Source of the DNA: Venturia oleaginea
Lineage: Eukaryota > Ascomycota > Dothideomycetes > Venturiales > Venturiaceae
Length of the DNA stretch: 64,000 nt
Assembly (NCBI GenBank): GCA_013176395.1
Contig: JABMLP010000013.1
Location: forward strand, 1,178,001 to 1,242,000
Direction of reading: 5' to 3'
The notes beneath the pieces are model-generated. The model was not told the origin of the DNA and searched no databases. It worked only from the letters and a program-made list of their open reading frames with translations. Shown piece after piece: positions 1 to 9,689 of the stretch (positions are counted from its first letter, which is position 1; each line of letters opens with the position of its first letter). Both the position numbers and the translations under genes were made by a program.

Positions 1-853
1 GGATCGAATCTTTTGATAATGTCCTCGGCTGGTGGTGGGGCCTGGAAGGAGGATGTCTCGAGGTCGTCTGGATACGATTCATCTATCGACGAGATGCATC
101 GCCGCCCTCCAATTGTTTGCAATCGCAAACATTGATTTGAGCTCTTCCGTAGCGAAGGGACAAACGACCTGCGCAACTCTTGTAGGGCCATTGGGTGATG
201 GTTGATTGTCCGGAAGTCCGCAAATCAAAAAAGTCGAGACGGGATGGACTGAGAGACGCTAGCCGAGCTCTGGGATTCTTTCAAGTCACAGCAAAGGCCG
301 CCCATTCCCACCTGCCTCCTTAACAAAATATAATGCCCAACAGCAGTACTTTCCTCACCACCTCCAATCCCCGTCGCTCCTAGTACAGAACTACTTAAAA
401 CCCTCCCAATTCTCCCCTGCTCAATCACACCCCTCGCTTCCCTTGTCGTCCCTGTAACCCACAATAACCCTCCCTCCTCCCTTCCTCGCAGTTTCAAGCA
501 TTCCCTTCGCTACAGTGGTATCACGATCAAGTGGCCACTCACAGAAGACATCCTCCCCCTTCTCTAAAGAGGCTAGAAGGACTTGGGCGTGTGTGTCGAC
601 GCGCGTGTTGGCTACCACGAGATCAATATCGGGATCATTTGCTAGATCCTCCGGTGATCCATAGGCTTTTTTAGTTTCAGGGAGCGAGTAAGCTTCCATA
701 GCCTTGTTGGTAACTTCGATGCTGGAATTACAGAGAGCGGCGATGGCATAGTGTGGGGATTGAAGACGATAGGGCAGGTGAGCTTTTTGCGGCCCAATTT
801 GTGCCTGTTGCTGCTGCTGAGAGACTGGTTATACCCACGCGGATTGGAGCCAT
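1..853 (-). pseudogene. Gal80-like / Gfo-Idh-MocA family oxidoreductase, frameshifted pseudogene, cut by window edge
   Basis: Intact relatives are NAD(P)-binding Rossmann proteins (dehydrogenases or Gal80-type regulators). The N-terminus starts at 853 with MAPIRVG, a Rossmann beta strand. The frame then breaks at a T5 run (784-788 on the + strand). The next frame continues with AHLPYRLQSP, then DIDLVVANTRVDTH and GEDVFCEWPL, a typical nucleotide-binding domain in which the CEWPL motif follows the cofactor fold. A second break near 450 shifts to the frame reading GVIEQGRIGRVLSSS, the start of the second domain of this family. A third break lies near 290. The last bases before the edge encode FQAPPPAEDIIKRFD, resembling a family C-terminus. 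At least three frame changes over about 850 bp make it a pseudogene unless the assembly is poor. The family call is sound; substrate is unknown. Confidence 0.7.
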
Positions 854-2440
854 GCTGTTTGGAACTTTGGAAAAGAATTTAAGAGATTTTGAAGAAAGGG
901 AGGTGTGTATGAGGTAATGAGAGGCCAGCACTATTCCTACTACACATTCCTTACCGATAGGAGGCGAAGGACCGAGCTCAGAAATCGCGCTCCGACTCGG
1001 AAATTCTAGTAAGAAGATAACTTTCTTTCTAAGATTAATTCGATTACTTTCGAGTAAGATTTTATAAAATATTTCGCGTAGTAAAGGAGTTCTCTTAACT
1101 CTCTCTCTAATTTAGGATCTTAACATCAAAGGTTCCTAGAGGTACCTGACTTTACGAAGAGAAAGAAGTCGTACAAAAGGAACAATCCCGGGTGTAGAAG
1201 GAAAATCTAAATATGTTGTAGAAACAGTACTGGCCTAGTAAGATGCGACGGCAAACGAGGGGAGTACATCACGCAATGTTATAGAGAGATAATCGCTTAG
1301 AAATCGATTGACGATAAATCAGTGTCGCTCGTGCTAATTGGAAAACACCTAAAGGTATGATGAATCTAATAAACCTAATAAGGCTGTTATGAAGTACGAA
1401 GGAAAGAAAGAGGCAATCGAACATCCAGAAACAAAGCTTGCTGCAAGGAATCCCGCACCACATGTCAGAATGTAAAAAAGGGAGAGGATTTCCTGCATAG
1501 ACATGGTCTATCGAAGTGCTGATGGATGCGAGCTGGAGCCGGAGTTTAAGTTGTATACATATACACCAAAAATGTCACTGCATCCTACCACCCTTGACTA
1601 TGACAAGCTCAGCTTGCCTATTTTCCACAGTCTAGTAGTCATGATATCCTCTTGTCGTTGACATGACCGCGAATGTCCCAGCTTCGGTTCTTGGTGGGAG
1701 AGGTCCGTCGTGTTTGTTTTGACCAAGGGCTATGCTACTTTGCTTCGCCTACAACTTTCGAGGTAGATACTAGTAATTCCGTTGATACTGGCCATATCAA
1801 GCTTAAATTCTCGGATTAATTAGCGAGATACTGAAGGTAGGAGCTTCGAGAGTTTGAATATTTTTAATCGTTGCGGCGTTGAGGTATAAGTCATGGTTTT
1901 TGGTATTTGCATGGCCAAACTAATTTGATCAAAATTTACTAGATTCCATGGGAAGCACCAGATATGATCTAACTAGCTTTGCTTTTCGTCAAATTGTTAC
2001 GGGGAACTCGTTTCTTAACGCAGTTGATTATGTCAAGACCTTCTTGACACCTGTGTTCTCTTGTTCTGGTCCGCGGGTTTGGGGTAAGGGCAATATCAGT
2101 CTGGAAGTAGTTACCTTAAGTACCTTCCCTTACTCAGGTTCTTTGGAGGCTCACTAGACCCTAGCCGTCCGATGTATCTCCCAATTCAATTGTCGTCTAA
2201 CCGATTTGATCATCAGATCAATCCTGAACGCTTATCGGTTAGTATGAAGGTTGGGGGTGGACTTGCTTCGTGTGCATATGACTTGTGCTTGATTGTGTCT
2301 AGGTAAAAGGTCGTTACTGTAGTAGCTTGAAGAAGCTCCTATGTGAGAAACATAACATGAGATAACCACGAAGAGAGAAAGGAAAGTCCGTCCAACGTCC
2401 TCCCTATATACCCTTCTGGTTCTGGGTGCCAAGGTGTATT
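854..2440. other. AT-rich intergenic stretch, nothing recognised
   Basis: No open frame with recognisable protein features, no tRNA-like arms and no long repeat were seen. Short frames on both strands are low-complexity or hydrophobic and lack homologous motifs. It separates the Gal80-like pseudogene from the transposon nest. Confidence 0.5.
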
Positions 2441-2509
2441 CCCACATTTCCTGGCTCTTCCCACACTTCCTGGCTCTTCCCACACTTCCTGGCTCTTCCC
2501 ACACTTCCC
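2441..2509. repeat. Tandem repeat, 19-bp unit, about 3.6 copies
   Basis: The unit CCCACACTTCCTGGCTCTT occurs at 2441-2459 (one mismatch), 2460-2478 and 2479-2497, followed by a partial copy to 2509. Units are contiguous without spacers, so this is a minisatellite, not a CRISPR array. It is read through by a 138-codon minus-strand frame (2232-2648) that I do not consider a gene. Confidence 0.85.
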
Positions 2510-2650
2510 ACACCTTCAGATCTGTGGGCGCTGCCAAGAACTGTGGGAACTGTGGTGCAATCACGTGACTCCTGCACGTACTATTCTTCTTTAGGACTGA
2601 CCCCGTCGCACCAGTCTCATCCTGTGTGCTCGAAGGATTCCCCTCCATTA

Positions 2651-3759
2651 ACGTAATTCACTAGCGAGCGGGCCACACCACCGAGCGGGCCACCGAATCG
2701 ATCATCTCATCTTTGCAAGCTTACACCACCACAACGCCTTTATTAATTAAGACTATCTATTATACAGAAGATTATCGATATTTAGGGCAATCGCTCGCAG
2801 CATGGTCAAACCCTTACATACAAAACAACTAGGTAAACCAAAGCAATTCCCTTGACTTGCACTACTTGATGACGAGGCTGTTGCAACAACTGTTTGCTGT
2901 ATAGGAGCAACACTTGCCTGTATAGGCTGCTGTACAGTATTCTCCATCAGGCCTTGTGCCTCTGCAACTGTAAGTGTTATTTGCTTTGAGATCTGCTTTT
3001 TTTTGACTGCTCTCTTCCTCTTTTGCCTCTCATTCGCTGCTCTCAATTTCTCATTCTCATCTGCCAACAGTCGCTTCAATTGCTGTAACCCACTCCCGAT
3101 CGCCTGGCTGTAATTGAGGTGGCTTGCCCCGTCGATCTGAGGTAGTAACGACGCGTGAGGTGCTTGCAATACCCATTGCAAAGCCAGTCTCATCGAAGTT
3201 ATAGATATTTTCCTCTTGAATGCCGTATTTCTGAATTGTATTACTCACAAGCCGAAACCAGGCTCCGATAAGCTCTGGATCTTCGCATTGAGCACGCTGA
3301 TAATCGTACTTGCGATTGAATCTCGATTGCAGGGTAGGCTGTCGCTTGATGAACCTGGCAGACCAGTTGATACCGATTGAGGCTGAGGGACCGACGCGTT
3401 GTTGAAGCAGTAATTTCGCCGCATTCTGTACTGCACAGACTCGAGCAGGATAGCCTCGATTATCCATTGAGATGATCCATTGAGTTAAGACTTCTTCCTC
3501 TGTGGGAGTAAGTTTGTGGCTGTTTGCGCGCGTTTCGACGCGTGCAACGCGTCCAGAGAGGCGATATTTGAGGGTACTGAATGGTACATTATAAGCTAAT
3601 GCAGCTTGGCAAATAGTTGTGATTTGGCCTTTTTGATAGGCTTGAAGAGCAAGAAGTAATCGGCCTTCTTGCTGGGCTTTAGAAGGCATGAGGTGGTGGT
3701 GTAGAGGCTTGCAAAGATGAAATGATCGATTCGGTAGCCCGCTCGCTAGTGAATTACGT
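2651..3759 (-). mobile_element. pogo/Fot1-type DNA transposon 1, internally deleted
   Basis: The ends are terminal inverted repeats of at least 23 bp starting ACGTAATTCACTAGCGAGCG, flanked by the TA target duplication (2649-2650 and 3760-3761) expected for Tc1/mariner/pogo insertion. The left end has an extra copy of a CCGAGCGGGCCA motif that also occurs near the ends of the other pogo elements here, probably a transposase-binding repeat. At 1.1 kb it is too short for an autonomous element. The transposase inside lacks most of its catalytic domain, so it would depend on a transposase in trans. Confidence 0.9.
2753..3689 (-). pseudogene. pogo/Fot1 transposase, internal deletion and frame change
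   Basis: The frame from 3689 down encodes an N-terminal DNA-binding region (psq-type helix-turn-helix around residues 10-50, then a CENP-B-like domain) and enters the DDE domain with the first catalytic Asp in YNFDETGF. After the GDREWVT motif the sequence jumps at about 3060-3090 to a C-terminal coiled-coil-like segment (LADENEKLRAANERQKRKR) in another frame, ending at 2753. The central part with the second and third catalytic Asp is absent. It is a defective copy related to, but clearly diverged from, the transposases at 9690-11349 and 11556-13234. Confidence 0.85.
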
Positions 3760-4083
3760 TATCAGTCCTAACAATCACTTCTTGTTATCCAACCATTCTT
3801 TGCGAGTCCTGCCTTCCTGCTCTTCAACCTTGAGGTGATCTGTAACACGAATTCCGAGGCGTATATAACCAAGTTATGGTTGTGGTTGAAAAATGGAAGT
3901 ATAAGGATAATAGTCGAATAAATCCAATAAATACTGTGTAAGAACTCTATCTCCTAGAAGTTTTAAGTAACTTATACTAAAACAAGTTGAAAGATTAATA
4001 ATAACGTATTCCACCATCGAGTGGGTCAACCCATCGAGCGGGTCAGTTTATGCCAAGACCAGCTGCTCCCTTATCAACACAAT

Positions 4084-4109
4084 ATGTCTCAACAACAAAA
4101 CGCGCAATC
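4084..4109 (+). pseudogene. First codons of the split pogo transposase
   Basis: ATG at 4084 is followed by codons reading MSQQQNAQ before the retrotransposon begins at 4110. The 5-bp target site CAATC (4105-4109) is repeated at 9685-9689. Dropping the insert and one copy of CAATC puts this start in frame with 9690-11349. The transposases of elements 3 and 4 begin with the same MSQQ sequence, supporting this as the original start. Confidence 0.8.
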
Positions 4110-4285
4110 TGTTATGGGCATGGCCCATGGTTGGTATAGGCTAAGAGCCTAAGCCTGATTGAGCCTAGTATAGAGAAAGAACCTCATTGAGGTTCTCTGT
4201 TTGTAGATACCTTCACTCCTTAACTGAATCTAAACAATCTTTGGCTACGAGTATGCTGCGTCTTTCCAGCTACCGTCCCGTAATA
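4110..4285 (+). repeat. 5' LTR (176 bp)
   Basis: It is a direct repeat of 9509-9684 with one mismatch. It contains short palindromes (GGGCATGGCCCATGG at the start, GAACCTCATTGAGGTTC in the middle) and short repeats of AGCCTA, features that may serve promoter or processing roles. Confidence 0.93.
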
Positions 4286-4416
4286 TAGATTCAGTTCTTT
4301 ACAAACCTAGGTGTACTTGATGCGTAGCAACAGTACCCTATCGACTCCTACAACCTACACCCCTACTACCGACGACGACCCAATCGCGAGCATTACGCAA
4401 GGAATCGACAAACTCA

Positions 4417-5412
4417 ATGGCTCGAGCAAATTCGCCTGACACCGTACAACAATTGGTGGCAGCTCTGACCGCAGTCAGTGTTGATGGGAACACCGGTGCA
4501 AAAGCTATTGCATGGCCTAAATGGGACGGGAAAAGAGACAACTACACGCTGTTCAGATGGCAGATCAAGACAAAAATCACTGTTGAAAATGGGAAGCTTG
4601 GAAGCAATCAAGGAATATGCGCGAACATCTTCAACGGGCTTCCGACAGAGAAACAACAACGCGTCATCCAATGGCTAAGCAATGGAGAGCAACATGACAA
4701 CTACGAACCCGAGTCCTTTATCAAGCATATGGACGACAAGTTCTTAGATCATGAAGCGGAAGCTAAAGCTCTCGACGAGCTGAACAAGATTAGCCAAGGC
4801 AGCAGACAACCGTTCGAAGACTTCCGCCAGCAGTTCGAACAACTGACATCGCAAGCTGGATCCCTAGCGCCGCAAAGAGCCTCAAAGATCACTATCATGA
4901 ACAACGCGCTCAACTACTCCCTCCAACAGACCTTGAAATCAGTGCGATTGTCCAGGGACGACTACGACACTTACGTAAAAGATGTACAGTACTTCGCGAC
5001 GAAGACAGAGGCTCTATCCCACCAACGCCGCTATCCAAGTACGGATAAGGAGACGCCAACGACTCGAGGGAGGCCACAATCACCCCAAACAGTCAGTCGT
5101 GACGCAGAAGGCGATGTCGAAATGACTGGCATCAACGCCCTTTCAGCGCAGATCGCAGCACTGATAGCTCGGGTCGATACACTCGGAAAGGATGCGAAGA
5201 AGGACCGACGACCTAGAGCGAAATGGCGATTCCAAACAGAGTTCATGGCACTTATACAAGCGGGCAAATGCGGGCGCTGTAAGAAGCCCAAGCACCACCC
5301 GAACGTATGCGAATTCCGACCAGCAACACGTCCAAAGACTCAGGTCACTGCGGTAATCACACAGCATACCGATGACTCCCTACAGGAAGCCTCATTAGAG
5401 TCGGAAAACTAG
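4417..5412 (+). CDS. Retrotransposon Gag polyprotein
   Basis: This 331-residue frame encodes the capsid/nucleocapsid protein that packages the element RNA into cytoplasmic particles. The middle part (about residues 30-200) has the helical, Gln-rich character of Ty3/gypsy capsid domains (WQIKTKI near the start, FEDFRQQFEQL centrally). A CX2CX4HX4C zinc knuckle (CGRCKKPKHHPNVC, about residues 285-298) is complete and would bind RNA. Gag ends with TAG at 5410-5412. The protease frame follows in another phase (-1) without an obvious ATG, so pol expression would need frameshifting or reinitiation. The ORF is intact from its first ATG. Confidence 0.88.
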   Translation: MARANSPDTVQQLVAALTAVSVDGNTGAKAIAWPKWDGKRDNYTLFRWQIKTKITVENGKLGSNQGICANIFNGLPTEKQQRVIQWLSNGEQHDNYEPESFIKHMDDKFLDHEAEAKALDELNKISQGSRQPFEDFRQQFEQLTSQAGSLAPQRASKITIMNNALNYSLQQTLKSVRLSRDDYDTYVKDVQYFATKTEALSHQRRYPSTDKETPTTRGRPQSPQTVSRDAEGDVEMTGINALSAQIAALIARVDTLGKDAKKDRRPRAKWRFQTEFMALIQAGKCGRCKKPKHHPNVCEFRPATRPKTQVTAVITQHTDDSLQEASLESEN

Positions 5413-5420
5413 CTACCCTT

Positions 5421-8400
5421 GTGCATCGTCGCGCACGAGGGTCTGAAGTAGATGTACATGGCGAAGACATTACAAAGCTACCAGGCATAAGAGAAATCAA
5501 AGCAGCAAAGGATAGGATGGAAAGTACACCCTTCTTGATAGATACCTTGATCAACGGAACTTCTTTCACCGAATCCTTCTTTGATAACGGCTGCCTCCCT
5601 TATGCTGCTTTCAGCGAGAAGAGTGTCCAAACACATCGTCTACCGCGCATCCCAATTGACACCAAACAATTGGCACTGGCTAAAGAGAGCCACGAGAACG
5701 GAGAAGACCTCCGTATTACGCACATGACCTACGCTACGATCGACATTGATGTCGAGCAGAGCGAGTCTATGGGTATATAGTGAAAGGATTGAGCTTCCCT
5801 ATTATCCTAGGCAAGGCATGGGCAGAGAGAAACTGGGTGCGATATATAGCAGCTAAGAGAAAGCTGCTTATTGGTCAAGGATCCCAGCGCATCACGGTAA
5901 GAGAAAAGGGGTGGCTAGAACAGAACACCAAAGCGCGAGACCGGCTCGCTCACGTGCGGGCGGCTTGTCTAGTGTCAGGATCTGTATTTGCAGCTATTGT
6001 TGGAAGGGCCCAGCGACGGTTGAGAAGAGATGGACCGGATGGTACACAAGTGCTGGCTATCTCGATGTCGGATATCAACAAGGCCCTAAGCAAGTTAGCA
6101 GAAAGAAAACAGAGAAAGACTGAGGAAGAAATGCGACAAGAGATACCAGAAGAAATAGCAGAGCATGCTGATGCCTTTCTCGACGACGAAGACGGAGAGA
6201 TCGCGCCCCATCAAGAGGGTCGCGATCACGTTATCGAATTGATACGAGATGAACAAGGTCGCGAGGCAGAAGTTCCTTGGGGCCCATTATACGACATGTC
6301 GAGGGAAGAGCTATTAGTCCTACGAAAAACACTTTCGGACTATATGGACAAGGGCTGGATACGCGCCAGCAACTCACCAGCGGCAGCCCCAGTCTTATTT
6401 GTAAGAAAACCAGGTGGAGGCATTCGGATGTGTGTAGACTATCGGGCACTGAATCGAATCACTCGATCGGACCGCTACCCATTGCCACTAATCCGAGAAA
6501 CCCTACGAAATCTAGCAACAGCGCGTTGGTACACCAAACTTGACGTCAGAGCGGCATTTCATCGGCTCCGCATCAAGCACGGCGATGAGTGGAAAACGGC
6601 TTTTCGCACTCGATTTGGACTATTCGAATGGCTAGTTACCCCCTTCGGACTAGCTGGCGCACCCGCGAGCTTTCAACGATACATCAACGGAGTCCTACGG
6701 GAATCCCTAGATATCTGCTGTTCAGCCTACATGGACGATGTCTTGATATGGAGCGACGGCGACTATCTGGATCACATGGTTAAGGTTAACCAAATTCTTG
6801 CCAAGCTCAAGACTGCTGGACTTCGGCTAGACTTAAGCAAGTGCGAGTTTGCTGTTCAGGAGGTCAAATATCTGGGGTTCATTGTCACTGCAGGAGAAGG
6901 GATCAAAGTCGACCCAGAGAAAGTTGCCGCGATTAAAGAATGGGAGGCTCCAGTCAATGTCACAGGCGTACGCTCCTTCCTAGGCTTTGCAAATTTCTAC
7001 CGAGACTTCATCGACAACTTCTCAGAGCTCTCCGACCCCTTAATCAAGTTAACACGGAAGGCCGTCGCTTTTGTCTGGAACAAAGAACATGAGAACGCCT
7101 TTCAAGTCTTGAAGGAGCTATTCATCTCCGCCCCAATACTGGCTCACTGGAATCCAGACCTGGATACGGTACTCGAGTGCGACTGCTCTGGCTACGCGCT
7201 GGGAGGCACGTTGTCGCAGAAGGATATGAAAGGAAAACTACGACCAGTAGCATACTTCTCCCGCAAGCTCACTGCGGCTGAATGTAACTACGAGATCCAC
7301 GATAAAGAATTACTGGCAGTAATCAAGTCCATTGAACACTGGAGAGGAGAACTACGCAGTGTTGCAGCACCTTTCAAAGTCCTTACCGATCACAAGAATC
7401 TCCGCTACTTTATGACAGCGCAGCGTTTGTCAGAGAGACAAGCAAGATGGTCGCTAATTCTATCTGAGTACCAATTCCAGCTGGAATTTCGCGCCGGAAA
7501 ACTAGCGCAAAGACCAGACGCACTATCAAGAAGACATCAAGATATGCCACATGACAAGAACGACGAGAGACTACAAGGGCGAGTGGCCCATTTGATCAAG
7601 GACGAATGGCTTCCTCCTCTTTCCGAGAGGACGACCGAAACAATCGCAATACAAGCCCTTATCTGCCCAGTCAATACACCGAATACATCCAATAGTACAT
7701 GGGACGTTATACGGGAGCCCCAGCAAAATACTGGACTGGACGGTCGACACCAGCTGACTGCCGAAAACGGTCAACACCGGTCCACTACTAGGTACGGTCA
7801 AAACCGGTCAGTTGCAAAAGGATGCGATCTTTTCGAGAAACCAGAGTTACAACTTCTCTGGGATCGCGCAATAGCAGAGGACCAATCCTACGAAGCTATT
7901 CATACGGCTATAGTTACTGGCGAACGTTCCTTTCCTCCAGAGCTCAAGTTGTCGGTACAGCTACCCGAATGCGAAGTAGACGACCACGGCGCGGTCACGA
8001 GAAGAGGGATCCTATGGGTACCAGATTGGGAACCGCTGCGAACAACGCTGGTCCAACAAACTCACGATTCCCATGTTACTGGACACCCAGGGAGAGATAG
8101 CACGCTTGCGATTCTATCCAGAAGTTTCTTTTGGCCCCAACAATACAAGACAGTCCGGCAGTTTGTACGTAATTGCGACGTATGTGGGAGAACAGGAATA
8201 TGGCGTGATAAGAAGCGAGGTCTTCTGAAACCACTTCCAATCCCGGCCCGCTTCCACAGCGAGCTATCAATCGATTTCATGACTGATTTGCCCGCGGAGG
8301 AAAACGGCCCAAAATACCTCATGGTTATCACAGATCGCCTCCTCAAAAGTGTTACGTTGGAGGCTATGACTACAATGAGCGCCAAAGAGTGCGCGAAAAG

Positions 8401-9496
8401 GTTCTTACAATGCCACTATCGCTACCACGGATTTCCCATGGCATTGACGTCGGACAGAGGCAGCAATTGGACAGGTCGTTTTTGGAGGAAGCTTTGCGAA
8501 CTTACAAAGATTGAGTAGAGACTCTCTACAGCCTTTCATCCACAGACCGATGGCGCGACCGAGCGTATGAACCAGGAAGTTCTACGCTATCTCCGCGCCT
8601 TCATCGCATACTCCCAACTAGACTGGCCAACGCTACTACCTACGGCTATGTTAGCACTGAACAATCGTGACTCTTCAGTCACAGGGATGAGTCCATTCTA
8701 TCTAACCCACGGCTACCATGCGGAACCAATCCAGAAAGTACAACGAATCTCACCCAGTAACTCACCAACAGCCGATGCCGAGACCTTTGTGCAACGAATA
8801 GAAGAGGCACAAGAATATGCACAGGCAGCGATGGCCTGGTCCCAGCAGAAGATGGAGAACGACGCCAACAGGTCACGTCAAGCTGCCGAAACGTTAAAAA
8901 AGGGCGACAAAGTCTGGTTGAACCTTAGGAATATCAATACTCCGCAGCTATCAAAGAAACTGTCGTGGACGCAAGCCAAATACACTGTCGAGAACCAGAT
9001 CTCCCCGATGGTATACGAGCTGGCTGACCTGCCAAGTGGTATCCATAACCGTTTCCACGTTGACCTACTCCGCCGAGCCGCAACCGACACACTGCCCTCA
9101 CAAGAATCCGATGATACCCAGCCGCCACCATTAGTGCCTCAAACCGAAGAAACAGAGGCTGAGTTTGAAGTAGAACATATACTTCGCGCAGAGAAGAAAC
9201 GGGTTGGGCGAGGCTGGGTTCGTCAGTTATTAATCAAATGGAAAGGCTATGCAGATCCCGATTGGCAGCCACGTTCATTATTTACAGAAGTCGAGGACTT
9301 AGACCGCTTCGAGGCAGAGTATGGCAAGGGCGACGGTGTCGGCGAAGATATAGGAGCTCAAACAGGGGCCCGAAGAAACCGAGTAGCGGTGGCCAGCGCC
9401 TTCGAATCTGCTACAAGCTGGCAGAAGCGATGTATGGCGTTTGTCTGTTTGATTATCCCACCTACCACACCCTCTTTAGTCCTGCACACCCGGTAA
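5421..9496 (+). pseudogene. Retrotransposon Pol (protease, RT, RNase H, integrase, chromodomain) with one frameshift and one stop
   Basis: Protease: FFDNGCLPYAAFSE, where the usual catalytic D-S/T-G reads DNG. The frame changes near 5750-5780, before GYIVKGLSFPIILGKAWAERN. Reverse transcriptase spans about 6280-6900 with the YMDD box at 6728-6739. RNase H follows (ECDCSGYALGG, LTDHKNLRYF). Integrase has an HHCC zinc region (HVTGHPGRD to CDVCG, about 8070-8200) and the Asp, Asp, Glu core (SIDFMTDLP, TSDRGSNW, ATERMNQE). An in-frame TAG at 8516-8518 interrupts the core; a single C to T change from CAG would explain it. The C-terminal chromodomain (about 9160-9330; LLIKWKGYADPDWQPRS) is expected to guide integration to particular chromatin. 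As written, the polyprotein cannot be made without suppression. Confidence 0.9.
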
Positions 9497-9508
9497 GGAG
9501 GGGGGTAA

Positions 9509-9684
9509 TGTTATGGGCATGGCCCATGGTTGGTATAGGCTAAGAGCCTAAGCCTGATTGAGCCTAGTATAGAGAAAGAACCTCATTGAGGTTCTCTGTT
9601 TGTAGATACCTTCACTCCTTAACTGAATCTAAACAATCTTTGGCTACGAGTATGCTGCGTCTTTCCAGCTACCGTCTCGTAATA
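9509..9684 (+). repeat. 3' LTR (176 bp)
   Basis: It matches the 5' LTR with one difference. Its downstream border joins the target duplication CAATC and then re-enters the pogo transposase frame. An ATG inside the LTR (9586) is in frame with that transposase. Confidence 0.93.
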
Positions 9685-9689
9685 CAATC

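Larger units (their letters stand above)
4105..9689 (+). mobile_element. Ty3/gypsy chromovirus-type LTR retrotransposon with 5-bp target duplication
   Basis: Two 176-bp LTRs (4110-4285 and 9509-9684) bracket gag and pol. The target duplication is CAATC. A purine-rich tract ending GGAGGGGGGTAA (about 9494-9508) sits just before the 3' LTR, as a polypurine tract should. Gene order is gag, protease, reverse transcriptase, RNase H, integrase, then a C-terminal chromodomain, which defines chromoviruses. The LTRs differ at one base by eye (C at 4278, T in the 3' copy), suggesting recent insertion. LTRs start TG but end TA rather than CA. I could not match a tRNA primer-binding site after 4285. Confidence 0.93.

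Noticed and set aside
2441..2509. Possible CRISPR array
   Set aside because: Repeats are contiguous with no spacers, and the genome is eukaryotic.
2232..2648. 138-codon minus-strand frame over the 19-bp repeat
   Set aside because: It is created by the tandem repeat (recurring KVWEVWEEP-like residues), has no family motif and no start context; treated as chance.
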